Positions 35,408-44,686 of a stretch of 64,000 nucleotides of DNA are shown here, in pieces. A program made the position numbers and the translations under genes. The stretch is from Tardibacter sp963781025 (GTDB lineage Bacteria > Pseudomonadota > Alphaproteobacteria > Sphingomonadales > Sphingomonadaceae), in NCBI GenBank assembly GCA_963781025.1, contig CAWADU010000003.1, positions 868,001 through 932,000 of the forward strand. Reading direction: 5' to 3'. The notes under the pieces were generated by a model that had not been told where the DNA came from, made no database searches, and was given only the letters and a program-made list of their open reading frames with translations. How positions within the stretch are numbered: position 1 is the stretch's first letter; each line of letters starts with the position of its first letter.

Positions 35408-36405
35408 CCTTGGCCACCGCGACCCTGCCCGACGTATCCCGGCCATTGTCCGCCGCCGCGGCAGGGGAAGCCTTTGCGGCCATCCTTGACGGCGGCGCGC
35501 CCGATGCGGCGATACAGGAATTTCTGGTCGCGCTCGCCCGGCGCGGTGAGACGGCCGACGAAATCGCCGCCGCCGCGCAGGAAATGCGTAGGCGCATGAT
35601 CAGGATCGCCGCGCCCGCCAACACAATCGATGTCTGCGGCACAGGGGGCGACGGCAGCCACAGCCTCAATGTCTCAACCGCCGTCGCGATCGTGGTCGCG
35701 GCCTGCGGCGTACCCGTCGCCAAGCATGGCAATCGCGCGGCGTCTTCCCGCGCAGGCGCCGCGGATACGCTGGAGGCGCTTGGTCTCGATCTCGACGTCG
35801 CCGAGGAAACCGCCGAGCGTGGCCTTGCCGAAATCGGCATCGCCTTTCTGTTCGCAGCGCGGCACCACCCCGCGCTTGGAAGGCTGGGACCGCTCAGGAG
35901 CGCGATCGGCCAGCGGACGATCTTCAATTTGCTTGGCCCGCTATCGAACCCCGCAGGCGTCACCCGGCAACTGGTCGGCGTGCCCTCGCCCGCCTATGTC
36001 GATACCCATGTATCTGCCCTGAAAGCGCTTGGCGCGGTGCGGGCAATGGCCGTTCATGGTGAGGAAGGGCTGGATGAAATCAGTATCAGCGGCCCCTCCA
36101 GAATTGCCCTGCTATCGGAAGGCAGCATCACCGCAGGCCGGATCACGCCGGAGGAGGCGAGGCTTCCCCGCCACGATCGGGATGCAATCAGGGGTGGCGA
36201 TGCGATATACAATGCCAAGGCGCTAAGACGCCTGCTGGGCGGCGAGATTTCGGCCTATCGGGATGCCGTGCTCATCAACGCGGCCGGGGCGCTGCTGGTA
36301 GCCGAAGCGGCGGACAACTGGCAGGCAGGCGTCGCTCGCGCGGCCGAGGCCATCGACAACGGACGGGGGCAGGCGCTGCTCGACACCTGGATTGCGTACC
36401 GATGA
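35404..36405 (+). CDS. trpD: Anthranilate phosphoribosyltransferase
   Basis: 333 residues from ATG 35404. The PRPP loop is DVCGTGGDGSHSLNVST. KHGNRAASSRAGAADTLEAL is the hallmark helix region, FLFAARHHPALG follows, and RTIFNLLGPLSNPA gives the metal/anthranilate segment. It transfers phosphoribose to anthranilate. Start and stop overlap trpG and trpC by 4 bases each. Confidence 0.96.
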   Translation: MTLATATLPDVSRPLSAAAAGEAFAAILDGGAPDAAIQEFLVALARRGETADEIAAAAQEMRRRMIRIAAPANTIDVCGTGGDGSHSLNVSTAVAIVVAACGVPVAKHGNRAASSRAGAADTLEALGLDLDVAEETAERGLAEIGIAFLFAARHHPALGRLGPLRSAIGQRTIFNLLGPLSNPAGVTRQLVGVPSPAYVDTHVSALKALGAVRAMAVHGEEGLDEISISGPSRIALLSEGSITAGRITPEEARLPRHDRDAIRGGDAIYNAKALRRLLGGEISAYRDAVLINAAGALLVAEAADNWQAGVARAAEAIDNGRGQALLDTWIAYR

Positions 36406-37196
36406 CCGACACGCTCGCGAGAATCATTGCCGACAAGCGCAATCACATCGTCCTGCGCAAGGCCGAGGTTTCACTGGCCGATCTGGAATCTCAAGCAAAG
36501 GCGGCGCCGCCGGTGCGCGGCTTCAAGGCAGCGCTGGACCGCGCGCACGCGCAAGGGCGCTATGGCCTGATCGCCGAAGTGAAGAAAGGTAGCCCGTCCA
36601 AGGGACTGATCCGCGCCGATTTCGATCCACCCGCTCATGCCCGCGCCTATCAGGCGGGTGGCGCGACCTGCCTGTCGGTGCTGACCGACGCACCCTATTT
36701 CATGGGAGCCGACGCCTATCTGGTCGCGGCCCGCGCGGCGGTCGACCTGCCGGTCCTGCGCAAGGACTTCATCGTGGATCCCTGGCAGGTGATCGAGGCG
36801 CGGGCGCTGGGCGCGGACTGCATCCTGCTGATCGTCGCCTGCCTTGACCTGCCCCAGATGCTGGAATTGGAAGCCGCCGCTTTCGAACAAGGCATGGACG
36901 TGCTGGTCGAGGTGCACAACCCGGCGGAGATGGAAGAAGCGCTTAAATTGCAAAGCCGTCTTCTCGGCATAAATAACCGTAATCTCAAGACGTTGGAAGT
37001 CGATCTTTCTGTCGCGCGGGAATATGCCGCGATGGTGCCGGATGCCCATCGCCTGGTCGGAGAAAGCGGTCTTCGCACCAAGGCGGATCTTGACGCACTG
37101 GCGGAAGTGGGCGTCACCAGCTTCCTCGTCGGGGAATCGCTGATGCGCGAGAATGACGTGGAAGCAGCCACGCGCCGCCTGCTGACCGGGCGATGA
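36402..37196 (+). CDS. trpC: Indole-3-glycerol phosphate synthase
   Basis: 264 residues, TIM barrel. LIAEVKKGSPSKGLIRADFD carries the catalytic Glu and Lys. LTDAPYFMGADAYLVAAR, PVLRKDFIVDPWQ, LLGINNRNLKTLEVD and LVGESGLRTKADLD follow in family order. It closes the indole ring in tryptophan synthesis. It is a separate enzyme, not fused to TrpF; trpF, trpA and trpB are not in the window. The stop overlaps moaC. Confidence 0.96.
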   Translation: MTDTLARIIADKRNHIVLRKAEVSLADLESQAKAAPPVRGFKAALDRAHAQGRYGLIAEVKKGSPSKGLIRADFDPPAHARAYQAGGATCLSVLTDAPYFMGADAYLVAARAAVDLPVLRKDFIVDPWQVIEARALGADCILLIVACLDLPQMLELEAAAFEQGMDVLVEVHNPAEMEEALKLQSRLLGINNRNLKTLEVDLSVAREYAAMVPDAHRLVGESGLRTKADLDALAEVGVTSFLVGESLMRENDVEAATRRLLTGR

Positions 37197-37660
37197 GCAA
37201 GCTCTCCCATCTGGACGACAAAGGCGCGGCCCGCATGGTCGATGTTTCGGCCAAGCAGACGACCGCGCGCGAGGCCGTCGCAAAAGGACGCATCACCATG
37301 TCGGCAGAAGCCGCTGACGCGATCCGCAACCAGTCGGCGAAGAAGGGCGACGTGCTGGCGGTCGCGCGGGTCGCTGGTATCATGGCCGCCAAGAAAACCG
37401 CCGATCTCATCCCGCTTTGCCACCCGCTGCCGTTGTCGGGGGTCACCGTCGATCTGCATGTCGGCGACACCGCCGTCACCGTAACCGCGACCGCGCGCAC
37501 GACGCACGTCACTGGCGTGGAAATGGAAGCAATGACAGCAGCTTGCACAGCATTGCTTACGGTCTATGACATGGTCAAATCGATCGACCAGGGGATGACG
37601 ATCGAGGGCGTTCGCCTGATCGCCAAATCGGGTGGCCGCTCCGGCGACTGGAGACGATGA
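37193..37660 (+). CDS. moaC: Cyclic pyranopterin monophosphate synthase
   Basis: 155 residues. SHLDDKGAARMVDVSAKQTT, then KTADLIPLCHPLPLSGVTVD (catalytic His region), VTGVEMEAMTAACTALLTVY and the C-terminal KSGGRSGDW are diagnostic. It forms cPMP from the MoaA product in molybdenum cofactor synthesis. Translationally coupled to trpC, with moeA 3 bases downstream. Confidence 0.96.
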   Translation: MSKLSHLDDKGAARMVDVSAKQTTAREAVAKGRITMSAEAADAIRNQSAKKGDVLAVARVAGIMAAKKTADLIPLCHPLPLSGVTVDLHVGDTAVTVTATARTTHVTGVEMEAMTAACTALLTVYDMVKSIDQGMTIEGVRLIAKSGGRSGDWRR

Positions 37661-37663
37661 CCT

Positions 37664-38845
37664 GTGGCGCTGCTGCTGCTGGATGAGGCTCAGGCGCGCC
37701 TGCTGGCGCTGGCGGCACCGCTGGAAACTGAAATCCTCCCCCTATCGGAAGCCGCGGGACGTTGGGCCGCTGACGACATATTCGCCCTGCGCGCCCAGCC
37801 GGCGGTCGATCTGTCGGCGATGGATGGCTATGCGATCCGGCATGCCGACTTGCCCGGGGCATTCACCGTCATTGGCGAAAGCGCCGCCGGGCATGGCTTT
37901 TCGAGCGAAGTTCATAAGTGCGAGGCTGTTCGGATTTTCACCGGCGCGGCGGTGCCGTCCGGCGCCGATACCGTTGTCATGCAGGAAGACTGCGCGCGCG
38001 AGGGCGATGACCTGCGCATCACCGGCGCTTCTCCCGCCCGAGGGCGCCATATAAGACTGCGCGGCAACGACTTTGCCGACAAGGCGGCGCTGGTGGCGGC
38101 GGGCGAGCAGCTCTCCCCTGCCCGCATCGCGCTCGCGATCATGGGCGGACACGGCACAGTCACGGTACGGCGGCGGCCACGCGTCGCGCTGATATCGACC
38201 GGGGACGAGCTGGTCGCGCCGGGAAGCCCGGCCGGGGCGAACCAGATTCCCGCCTCCAACGGCCCGATGTTGTGTGCCATGCTTCAAGCGGCGGGTGCGG
38301 AGGTCGACGATTTCGGCATAATACCGGATGATCTTGCGTCCCTGGAAGGCGCGATCGGCAATGCACGACGGCATGACGTCATCCTGACCATCGGCGGCGC
38401 CTCGGTGGGCGATCTCGACCTGGTGAAACCGGCTCTCGACGCGGCAGGCGCGCGTCTCGACTTCCTGAAGGTCGCGATCAAGCCGGGCAAGCCGCTGATG
38501 GCCGGAACGCTGGATAACGCCATTGTCATCGGACTACCCGGCAACCCTGTGTCGGCCTTCGTCACTGCCTTTCTTTTCGCCGTGCCGCTTGTTCGCCATC
38601 TGATGGGTGCGGTCGATCCGCTGCCTTCATCGATAACGCTTCCGCTTGGGAGCGACCTCCCCGCCGCAAGCGCCCGCACGGAATTCATCCGCGCCGCATT
38701 GCGCGACGGCAGGGCGTGGCCGCTCGACAATCAGGACAGTGCGGCGCTCGCTTCGCTTGCGCGGGCCGATGTGTTGATCCGCCGCGAGGCGAACGCGCCG
38801 GCCTTCACGGCCGGAACGCTGGTGGCGGCGCTGCCGATCGGTTGA
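37664..38845 (+). CDS. moeA: Molybdopterin molybdenumtransferase
   Basis: 393 residues from GTG 37664. VDLSAMDGYAIRHADLPG, FTGAAVPSGADTVVMQEDC, ALISTGDELVAPGSP, ILTIGGASVGDLDLV and IGLPGNPVSAFVTAFLF are the MoeA/Glp domain III and II signatures. It inserts molybdate into adenylylated molybdopterin. The end is 60 bases before lexA, and the SOS box lies in that gap. Confidence 0.95.
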   Translation: MALLLLDEAQARLLALAAPLETEILPLSEAAGRWAADDIFALRAQPAVDLSAMDGYAIRHADLPGAFTVIGESAAGHGFSSEVHKCEAVRIFTGAAVPSGADTVVMQEDCAREGDDLRITGASPARGRHIRLRGNDFADKAALVAAGEQLSPARIALAIMGGHGTVTVRRRPRVALISTGDELVAPGSPAGANQIPASNGPMLCAMLQAAGAEVDDFGIIPDDLASLEGAIGNARRHDVILTIGGASVGDLDLVKPALDAAGARLDFLKVAIKPGKPLMAGTLDNAIVIGLPGNPVSAFVTAFLFAVPLVRHLMGAVDPLPSSITLPLGSDLPAASARTEFIRAALRDGRAWPLDNQDSAALASLARADVLIRREANAPAFTAGTLVAALPIG

Positions 38846-38869
38846 CAATGCCCGCCCGGTTGCCTAAAC

Positions 38870-38884
38870 GTTCCCTGTACGTTC
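38870..38884 (+). promoter_or_regulatory. LexA operator (alphaproteobacterial SOS box)
   Basis: GTTC-CCTGTAC-GTTC, an exact match to the direct-repeat SOS box GTTC-N7-GTTC of alphaproteobacteria. It lies 21 bases before the lexA ATG, where it would allow autorepression. It also implies a lexA promoter of its own in the moeA-lexA gap. Confidence 0.85.
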
Positions 38885-38905
38885 CCACCAGCAGGGGCCT
38901 GGGCG

Positions 38906-39577
38906 ATGTTGACGCGCAAACAACATGACTTGTTGAGCTTCATCAATGACCGGTTGAGCACATCCGGCGTGTCCCCTTCATTCGAGGAAATGAAGGAAGC
39001 ACTGGCGCTGAAATCGAAATCCGGCGTGCATCGGCTGATAAGCGCGCTGGAGGAACGCGGCTTCATCCGCCGCCTGCCAAATCGCGCCCGCGCGCTCGAA
39101 GTGATGAAGATGCCCGAGCCTGCACCGGTCAAGGCGGAACCCCGGGCAGACAATGTCGTCCGCCCGAACTTCGGCAAACCCGCCGGCCCATCCAATGATG
39201 TGCTTGAAATTCCGCTGCATGGCCGGATCGCCGCGGGCTTGCCGATCGAGGCGCTTGAAGGGCAGAACAGCCTCCACGTTCCGGCAGCGCTTCTGGGCAG
39301 CGGCGAACATTACGCGCTGGAGGTGTCCGGGGATTCGATGGTCGAAGCGGGGATATTGGACGGCGACTATGCGCTCGTCCGCAAAACCGAGGTGGCGCGC
39401 GATGGGGAAATCGTGGTGGCACTGATCGACGACGAGGAAGCGACGCTCAAATATTTCCGCCGCGAAGGCTCGATGATCCGGCTCGATCCCGCCAACCGCA
39501 ATTACGAGCCCCAACGCTACCCGCCCGCCCGTGTGCGCATTCAGGGCAAGCTTGCGGGACTGCTGCGGCGATATTGA
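38906..39577 (+). CDS. lexA: LexA repressor (SOS regulator)
   Basis: 223 residues. The winged-helix N-terminus is MLTRKQHDLLSFINDRLSTS followed by SPSFEEMKEALALKSKSGVH, the LexA pattern. The linker carries the Ala-Gly self-cleavage site in LHGRIAAGLPIEAL. The S24 protease dyad is Ser in EVSGDSMVEAGILDGDYALV and Lys in EEATLKYFRR. It represses DNA-damage genes until RecA-driven self-cleavage. A self-regulatory SOS box lies just upstream, and comEC converges from the other side. Confidence 0.97.
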   Translation: MLTRKQHDLLSFINDRLSTSGVSPSFEEMKEALALKSKSGVHRLISALEERGFIRRLPNRARALEVMKMPEPAPVKAEPRADNVVRPNFGKPAGPSNDVLEIPLHGRIAAGLPIEALEGQNSLHVPAALLGSGEHYALEVSGDSMVEAGILDGDYALVRKTEVARDGEIVVALIDDEEATLKYFRREGSMIRLDPANRNYEPQRYPPARVRIQGKLAGLLRRY

Positions 39578-39718
39578 GATCAGACGGCTTGTCCCACTGC
39601 GTCCGGCCAGATGTATCGACGTGGTGATGACCGCATTGGCTGATGATCGAGAGCCATTGTGACGATTGGGCGGCTGTCACGAGCGGCCCGCCCGAAGTCA
39701 TTTTCACCTTTGAATCCT

Positions 39719-41851
39719 TCACCTTGAGTTCGGGACCATCGACCAGGGATGATGGCCGCTTGCCTGCGCAACGCTTGCGACCCGTCCCGTTTCCGCGTCA
39801 ATAGCAAGCCCGCCGGTCCGCTGAAGCAGGGTGCGATCGATCTTAAGCCAGCGCGGGGCGCACCAATAGGGCAAACGGCGGTCGCTGACGACGATATCGG
39901 CGGCTGCGCAGGCGGGTTCGAAACGCCTGCGATCGATCAAGACCGGGCTTCGCGTGGCAAGCAGCCGCAGCCGCCGCCCCTCGCTCCAGATATCGGCGAC
40001 GCACGCATCCTTGCCGCAGCGGGAAAAGCCGCTGTCATCCAGCGGCAACGCGCCGGTGGATGCGGAGGTGCTGCTCATAAGGTCGCGGATATAGCCGCCG
40101 GTGCGGGGGCGAAGCAGATAGACCCGGCCATCAGTGGCCCGAATTCCGACGTGACGCCCATCGCCCGTGACGAATATATCCGGCGCCGGCGTCGCCATTG
40201 CCCAGAGAACGCCCGCTATCGCAAGACCAAGGCCCGCCAATCGCACCTGGCCGCGCCAGAGCGCCAGCCACAGACTGCCAATTATCATCAGGCCAAAAGC
40301 GCCGCGCGGCATGGGGGGAGCCAAAGCGACCCCGCCGGGAACCGCCGCGACAAGCTCCGCAAGCCTGATAAGGCCCGTTAACCCCCATTTCAGCAGCAGC
40401 CAGAATGGCGCTGCGATTCCCAGCGGATCGAGCAGAATCGCCAGTGCTTCCAGCGGCATGATTACAAATGTTGTCAATGGAATAGCAACGATATTTGCAA
40501 ACGCACCATAAATGCCCATACGGTTGAAATAATAGAGACCGATCGGCGCGAGAGCGGCTTCCACGACAAGTCCGGTCAGCAGTAATCCCGCCATCGATCT
40601 GAGCAGCACCGCCCACCAGGGCTCCTCGCGCTTCATCAGGTGCTCCCGCAGCCAGGGCAGTTCGTGCAGGGCGACGATGGCCGTGACCGCCGCGAAGGAG
40701 AGCTGGAAACTGGCGCTGACCAATGCTTCGGGGCGAAACAGCAGGATCAGGAACCCGCCGGCCGCAACGATCCTGAGCGTGATCGCCTCCCGCCCCAGGG
40801 CCAGGCCAAGCAGGACCAGAAGGGCTGCGATGCAGGAGCGGACGGTCGGCACTTCCCCGCCGGCAAGCAGGCTGTAGGCGATGCCCGCAAGCGCCCCGGC
40901 CCCTGCGCCGATCAGTGACAAGGGCCAACAGGTCGCGGCGTGAACCGAAAGCGCAAGCAAACGCCTTGTCGAAAACATGACGAAGCCGACCACCGCCGCG
41001 ACATGCAGGCCGGAGATCGACAATAGGTGGGTGAGCCCTGAATCACGCAGCGCCTGCGCGACATCTTCGGGCACGCCTCCTTGATCGCCGGTGACGAAGG
41101 ATGCGGCAATACCGCCCTCGGCCCCGCCCAGGCGGCTTTGCACATGGACTGTAAGACGGCTACGCAGCCCGTCGAACCACGGCCAGAATCCATCGACCGA
41201 CGGCGTTTCGACAATGTGGGGCGGGCCGAGCGCGCGGCCGGTCGCGCCGATGCCCTTGAACCAGGCCATCCGCGCGAAATCATAGCCGCCGGGAATGGCG
41301 GGCGGGGCCGGAGGCGTCAGCCGCGCGGACAACGAAACACGCGCACCCGCATCGATATCGGCCGCCTTGTCCTCGGGCATCGATATGCGCATACGGAGCC
41401 CGGCATTGGCCTCCTCATCCACCAGGGTCACGCGGACAAGGCCCCGCCCCAACAGGCGTTCGACCCGCTCCACTCTTCCGGTGACGGTCGTCGTCGCCGC
41501 GCGCTTCAGCCGGGGCGCTGAGATCCATTCGGCCCTGCCCGAGATCAACGCGAGGCCCGCCACAGCCAGCAGGCCGAACCAGCCCAGCAGATGGCCAGGC
41601 CGGCCGCCCAGCGCCATCCCGCCGACGGCAGCCATCGCGAACAGGCACCCCGCCGCCACCCGGCTTTCCGCCGAGGGCAGTATGAACCAACAGGCGATGC
41701 CGAGGCCAAAGGCGACCGGAATCCACAGCGCGAACTGTTGCACCTGGGCGTGAAGCGCAGCCTCGATCCATTCGCCGGAACGGGCCGTGAATATCTTCAC
41801 CCTATCCCCGAAACGACGAATTTGAACCCGCTCTGGCGCTATGCTAGACAC
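39719..41851 (-). CDS. comEC: ComEC/Rec2-family competence protein (DNA channel)
   Basis: 710 residues. An N-terminal pair of helices is followed by a DUF4131/OB-like domain with VTGRVERVERLLGRGLVRVT. The multi-helix Competence domain carries GDQGGVPEDVAQALRDSGLT, then LLSISGLHVAAVVGFVMF, PTVRSCIAALLVLLGLALGR and SASFQLSFAAVTAIVAL. The C-terminus has a short beta region with VTGDGRHVGIR and ADIVVSDRRLPYWC but no intact beta-lactamase metal site, as in many alphaproteobacteria. It would carry single-stranded DNA across the inner membrane. Convergent to lexA and divergent from gltX. Confidence 0.9.
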   Translation of the reverse strand: MSSIAPERVQIRRFGDRVKIFTARSGEWIEAALHAQVQQFALWIPVAFGLGIACWFILPSAESRVAAGCLFAMAAVGGMALGGRPGHLLGWFGLLAVAGLALISGRAEWISAPRLKRAATTTVTGRVERVERLLGRGLVRVTLVDEEANAGLRMRISMPEDKAADIDAGARVSLSARLTPPAPPAIPGGYDFARMAWFKGIGATGRALGPPHIVETPSVDGFWPWFDGLRSRLTVHVQSRLGGAEGGIAASFVTGDQGGVPEDVAQALRDSGLTHLLSISGLHVAAVVGFVMFSTRRLLALSVHAATCWPLSLIGAGAGALAGIAYSLLAGGEVPTVRSCIAALLVLLGLALGREAITLRIVAAGGFLILLFRPEALVSASFQLSFAAVTAIVALHELPWLREHLMKREEPWWAVLLRSMAGLLLTGLVVEAALAPIGLYYFNRMGIYGAFANIVAIPLTTFVIMPLEALAILLDPLGIAAPFWLLLKWGLTGLIRLAELVAAVPGGVALAPPMPRGAFGLMIIGSLWLALWRGQVRLAGLGLAIAGVLWAMATPAPDIFVTGDGRHVGIRATDGRVYLLRPRTGGYIRDLMSSTSASTGALPLDDSGFSRCGKDACVADIWSEGRRLRLLATRSPVLIDRRRFEPACAAADIVVSDRRLPYWCAPRWLKIDRTLLQRTGGLAIDAETGRVASVAQASGHHPWSMVPNSR

Positions 41852-41910
41852 CCGCCGCCTTACCCCCCTGCCGTTGCCTGATCAGCCGGCTATCCTTGGA
41901 GACAGCCCGC

Positions 41911-43333
41911 GTGCCCGCCAGCGCCGATACATCTAGAGTCGTTACCCGGTTTGCACCATCGCCAACCGGTTTTCTCCATATCGGCGGCGCCCGCACCGCA
42001 CTGTTCAACTATCTTTTCGCTCGCCACCACAAGGGCGAATTCAAGCTGCGGATCGAAGATACCGATCGCGCCCGATCGACCGATGCCGCGATCGCGGCAA
42101 TTCTGGACGGCATGCGCTGGCTGAAGCTCGATTGGGACGGCGAGGAGATATATCAATTCGCTCGCTCGGCCAGGCACGCCGAGGTCGCGCATGATCTGTT
42201 GGCGAATGGGCATGCCTATAAATGCTTCGCCACGCCGGCGGAGCTCGAGGAAATGCGAGCCGCGCAGCGCGCCGCGAAGCAACCGCAGCGCTACGACGGC
42301 CGGTGGCGCGACCGTAATCCGGCAGACGCGCCTGAAGGCGCGCCGTTCGTCGTCCGCCTGAAGGCACCGCGCACCGGCGAAACGGTTATTGAAGATCGCG
42401 TCCAGGGCCGCGTCACGGTTCAGAACGCGGAACTCGACGATATGGTGCTACTGCGGTCTGATGGCACGCCGACCTATATGCTGGCGGTGGTGGTCGATGA
42501 CCATGACATGGGCGTCACCCATGTGATTCGCGGCGACGACCATTTGAACAACGCCTTCCGCCAATTGGCTCTGATCCGGGCGATGGGCTGGCCGGAGCCG
42601 GTCTATGCGCATGTACCGCTGATCCATGGCGCTGACGGCGCAAAGTTGTCCAAGCGGCACGGGGCGCTCGGCGTCGACGCCTATCGTGACGAACTGGGCA
42701 TTTTGCCCGAAGCGCTGGAAAACTATCTTCTCCGTCTCGGCTGGGGCCATGGAGACGACGAAATCATCAGCCGTGAACAGGCGGTCGAATGGTTCACGCT
42801 GGAGGCGGTCGGTCGTTCTCCCGCTCGCTTCGACGAGAAGAAGCTGGAAAATGTGAACGGCAACTACATCAGGGAGTCCACCGACGAACGGCTGGCCGGG
42901 CTCGTCGGACCGCTTGTCGAAAAGAGAATGGAGCGCCGCCTTACCGAGTTCGGACCAAAATCTGTTGCTTCGCAGCATGGCTGAATTGAAACCAAGGTCC
43001 AAGAATCTTAATGAGTTAGCGGACAGCACCCTCTATCTGTTTCGCGTTCGCCCCTTACTGCTCGACGAGGGGGCCAAGAAATTGCTAGACGACGAGGGCC
43101 GCAAGCTTCTCGCGCAGGCGCGCGCCGCTCTCGCCAGCACAACGAGCTGGACTTCGGACGCTCTGGACACGACTGTTCGCGGGGTCGCAGAAGCGGCAGG
43201 TGTCGGACTGGGCAAGGTTGCCCAGCCGCTGCGTGCCGTGTTGACAGGGCAAGCCAAATCGCCCGGTATTTTCGACGTGCTCCTTCAGCTGGGTCGCGAC
43301 GAAAGCATTGGACGTATCGACGATCAACTTTAG
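41911..43333 (+). CDS. gltX: Glutamyl-tRNA synthetase (frameshifted)
   Basis: About 473 residues after correction, from GTG 41911 with GGAGA 8 bases upstream. The class I synthetase signatures are FAPSPTGFLHIGGARTALFN (HIGH-type), RIEDTDRARST, YMLAVVVDDHDMGVTHVIRG and GAKLSKRHGALG (KMSKS-type). The first frame ends soon after EKRMERRLTE; SDQNLLLRSMAELKPRSKNL and the anticodon-binding domain continue in another frame. An extra T at 42949-42950 explains this. The enzyme is essential unless a second GluRS exists, so an error in the sequence is likely. gltA starts 44 bases downstream. Confidence 0.92.
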
Positions 43334-43376
43334 TGCCGGGATGTTCCGGGCAGCGTATTTCGAGGAGGGCAATTGG

Positions 43377-44663
43377 ATGGGGGATAAGGTGGCGACGCTC
43401 AAAATCGGCGACAGCGAGAAGAACTACCCCGTTCTTTCAGGATCGGTGGGACCGGATGTCATCGATATCCGCAAGCTATATGCCGAAACGGGTGCCTTCA
43501 CCTATGATCCCGGCTTCACCTCCACGGCGAGCTGCGAGTCCAAGATCACCTATATCGATGGTGACGAAGGCGTCCTCCTCCATCGGGGCTATCCAATCGG
43601 CCAGCTCGCCGAGAAGTCGAGCTTCATGGAGGTCGCCTATCTCTTGTTGCGCGGCGAACTGCCGAAAAAGGCGGAGCTGGAACAATTCGTCCACACCATC
43701 ACCCGCCACACCATGGTGCATGAGCAGCTTGCGATGTTCTATCGCGGTTTCCGCCGCGATGCCCATCCGATGGCGCTGATGTGCGGCATCGTCGGCGCGC
43801 TTTCGGCTTTCTATCATGATTCGACCGATATCGACGATCCGAAGCAGCGGATGATCGCCAGCCACAGGCTGATCGCCAAAATGCCGACGATCGCGGCCAT
43901 GGCCTATAAATACTCGGTCGGTCAGCCGTTCCTCTATCCGGACAACCGGTTGAGCTACACCGGCAATTTCCTGCGGATGACATTCGGCGTTCCGGCCGAG
44001 GAATATGTCGTCGATCCCATTGTCGAAAAGGCGATGGACCGCATTTTCATCCTTCACGCCGACCATGAGCAGAACGCGTCGACGTCCACGGTCCGCCTGG
44101 CCAGCTCGTCGGGCGCGAACCCGTTCGCCTGCATCGCCGCGGGCATCGCGTGTCTGTGGGGCCCGGCGCATGGCGGCGCCAACGAGGCCGCGCTCAACAT
44201 GCTGCGGGAAATCGGCACGCCTGACCGGATTCCGGAATATATCGCGCGCGCCAAGAACAAGGACGACCCGTTCCGGCTCATGGGCTTTGGCCACCGCGTC
44301 TACAAGAACTACGACCCCCGCGCGACAGTGATGCAGAAGACCGCCGCGGAAGTTCTGGACAAGCTGGGCGTGACCGATCCGGTGTTCGATGTCGCCCGCG
44401 AGCTTGAACAGATCGCGTTGAACGACTCCTACTTCGTCGAGAAGAAGCTGTACCCCAACGTCGACTTCTATTCGGGCATCATCCTGTCAGCGATCGGTTT
44501 TCCGACCACCATGTTCACCGTGCTGTTCGCGCTTGCCCGCACTGTCGGCTGGGTGGCGCAATGGAACGAGATGATCGAGGACCCGGCGCAGAAGATCGGC
44601 CGTCCGCGTCAGCTTTACACCGGCCACACCGAGCGGGACTATATCCCGGTAGAAAAAAGGTAA
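43377..44663 (+). CDS. gltA: Citrate synthase
   Basis: 428 residues from ATG 43377 (MGDKVATLKIGDSEKNYPVL), with GAGGAGGG 7 bases upstream; the open frame reaches back into gltX but homology begins here. Catalytic residues are in ILHADHEQNASTSTVRLASS (His), GPAHGGANEAALNML (His) and PNVDFYSGIILSAIG (Asp). MGFGHRVYKNYDPRATVMQK also matches. It is a type II, NADH-sensitive-like hexameric class by length. First TCA cycle step; downstream it converges with the kinase-like gene. Confidence 0.96.
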   Translation: MGDKVATLKIGDSEKNYPVLSGSVGPDVIDIRKLYAETGAFTYDPGFTSTASCESKITYIDGDEGVLLHRGYPIGQLAEKSSFMEVAYLLLRGELPKKAELEQFVHTITRHTMVHEQLAMFYRGFRRDAHPMALMCGIVGALSAFYHDSTDIDDPKQRMIASHRLIAKMPTIAAMAYKYSVGQPFLYPDNRLSYTGNFLRMTFGVPAEEYVVDPIVEKAMDRIFILHADHEQNASTSTVRLASSSGANPFACIAAGIACLWGPAHGGANEAALNMLREIGTPDRIPEYIARAKNKDDPFRLMGFGHRVYKNYDPRATVMQKTAAEVLDKLGVTDPVFDVARELEQIALNDSYFVEKKLYPNVDFYSGIILSAIGFPTTMFTVLFALARTVGWVAQWNEMIEDPAQKIGRPRQLYTGHTERDYIPVEKR

Positions 44664-44686
44664 CTTTCGCCTTTCCAGGCTCGATA

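Noticed and set aside
39447..39722. Minus-strand small gene overlapping the end of lexA
   Set aside because: More than half lies antisense to lexA and the rest is the short lexA-comEC gap; no family resemblance.
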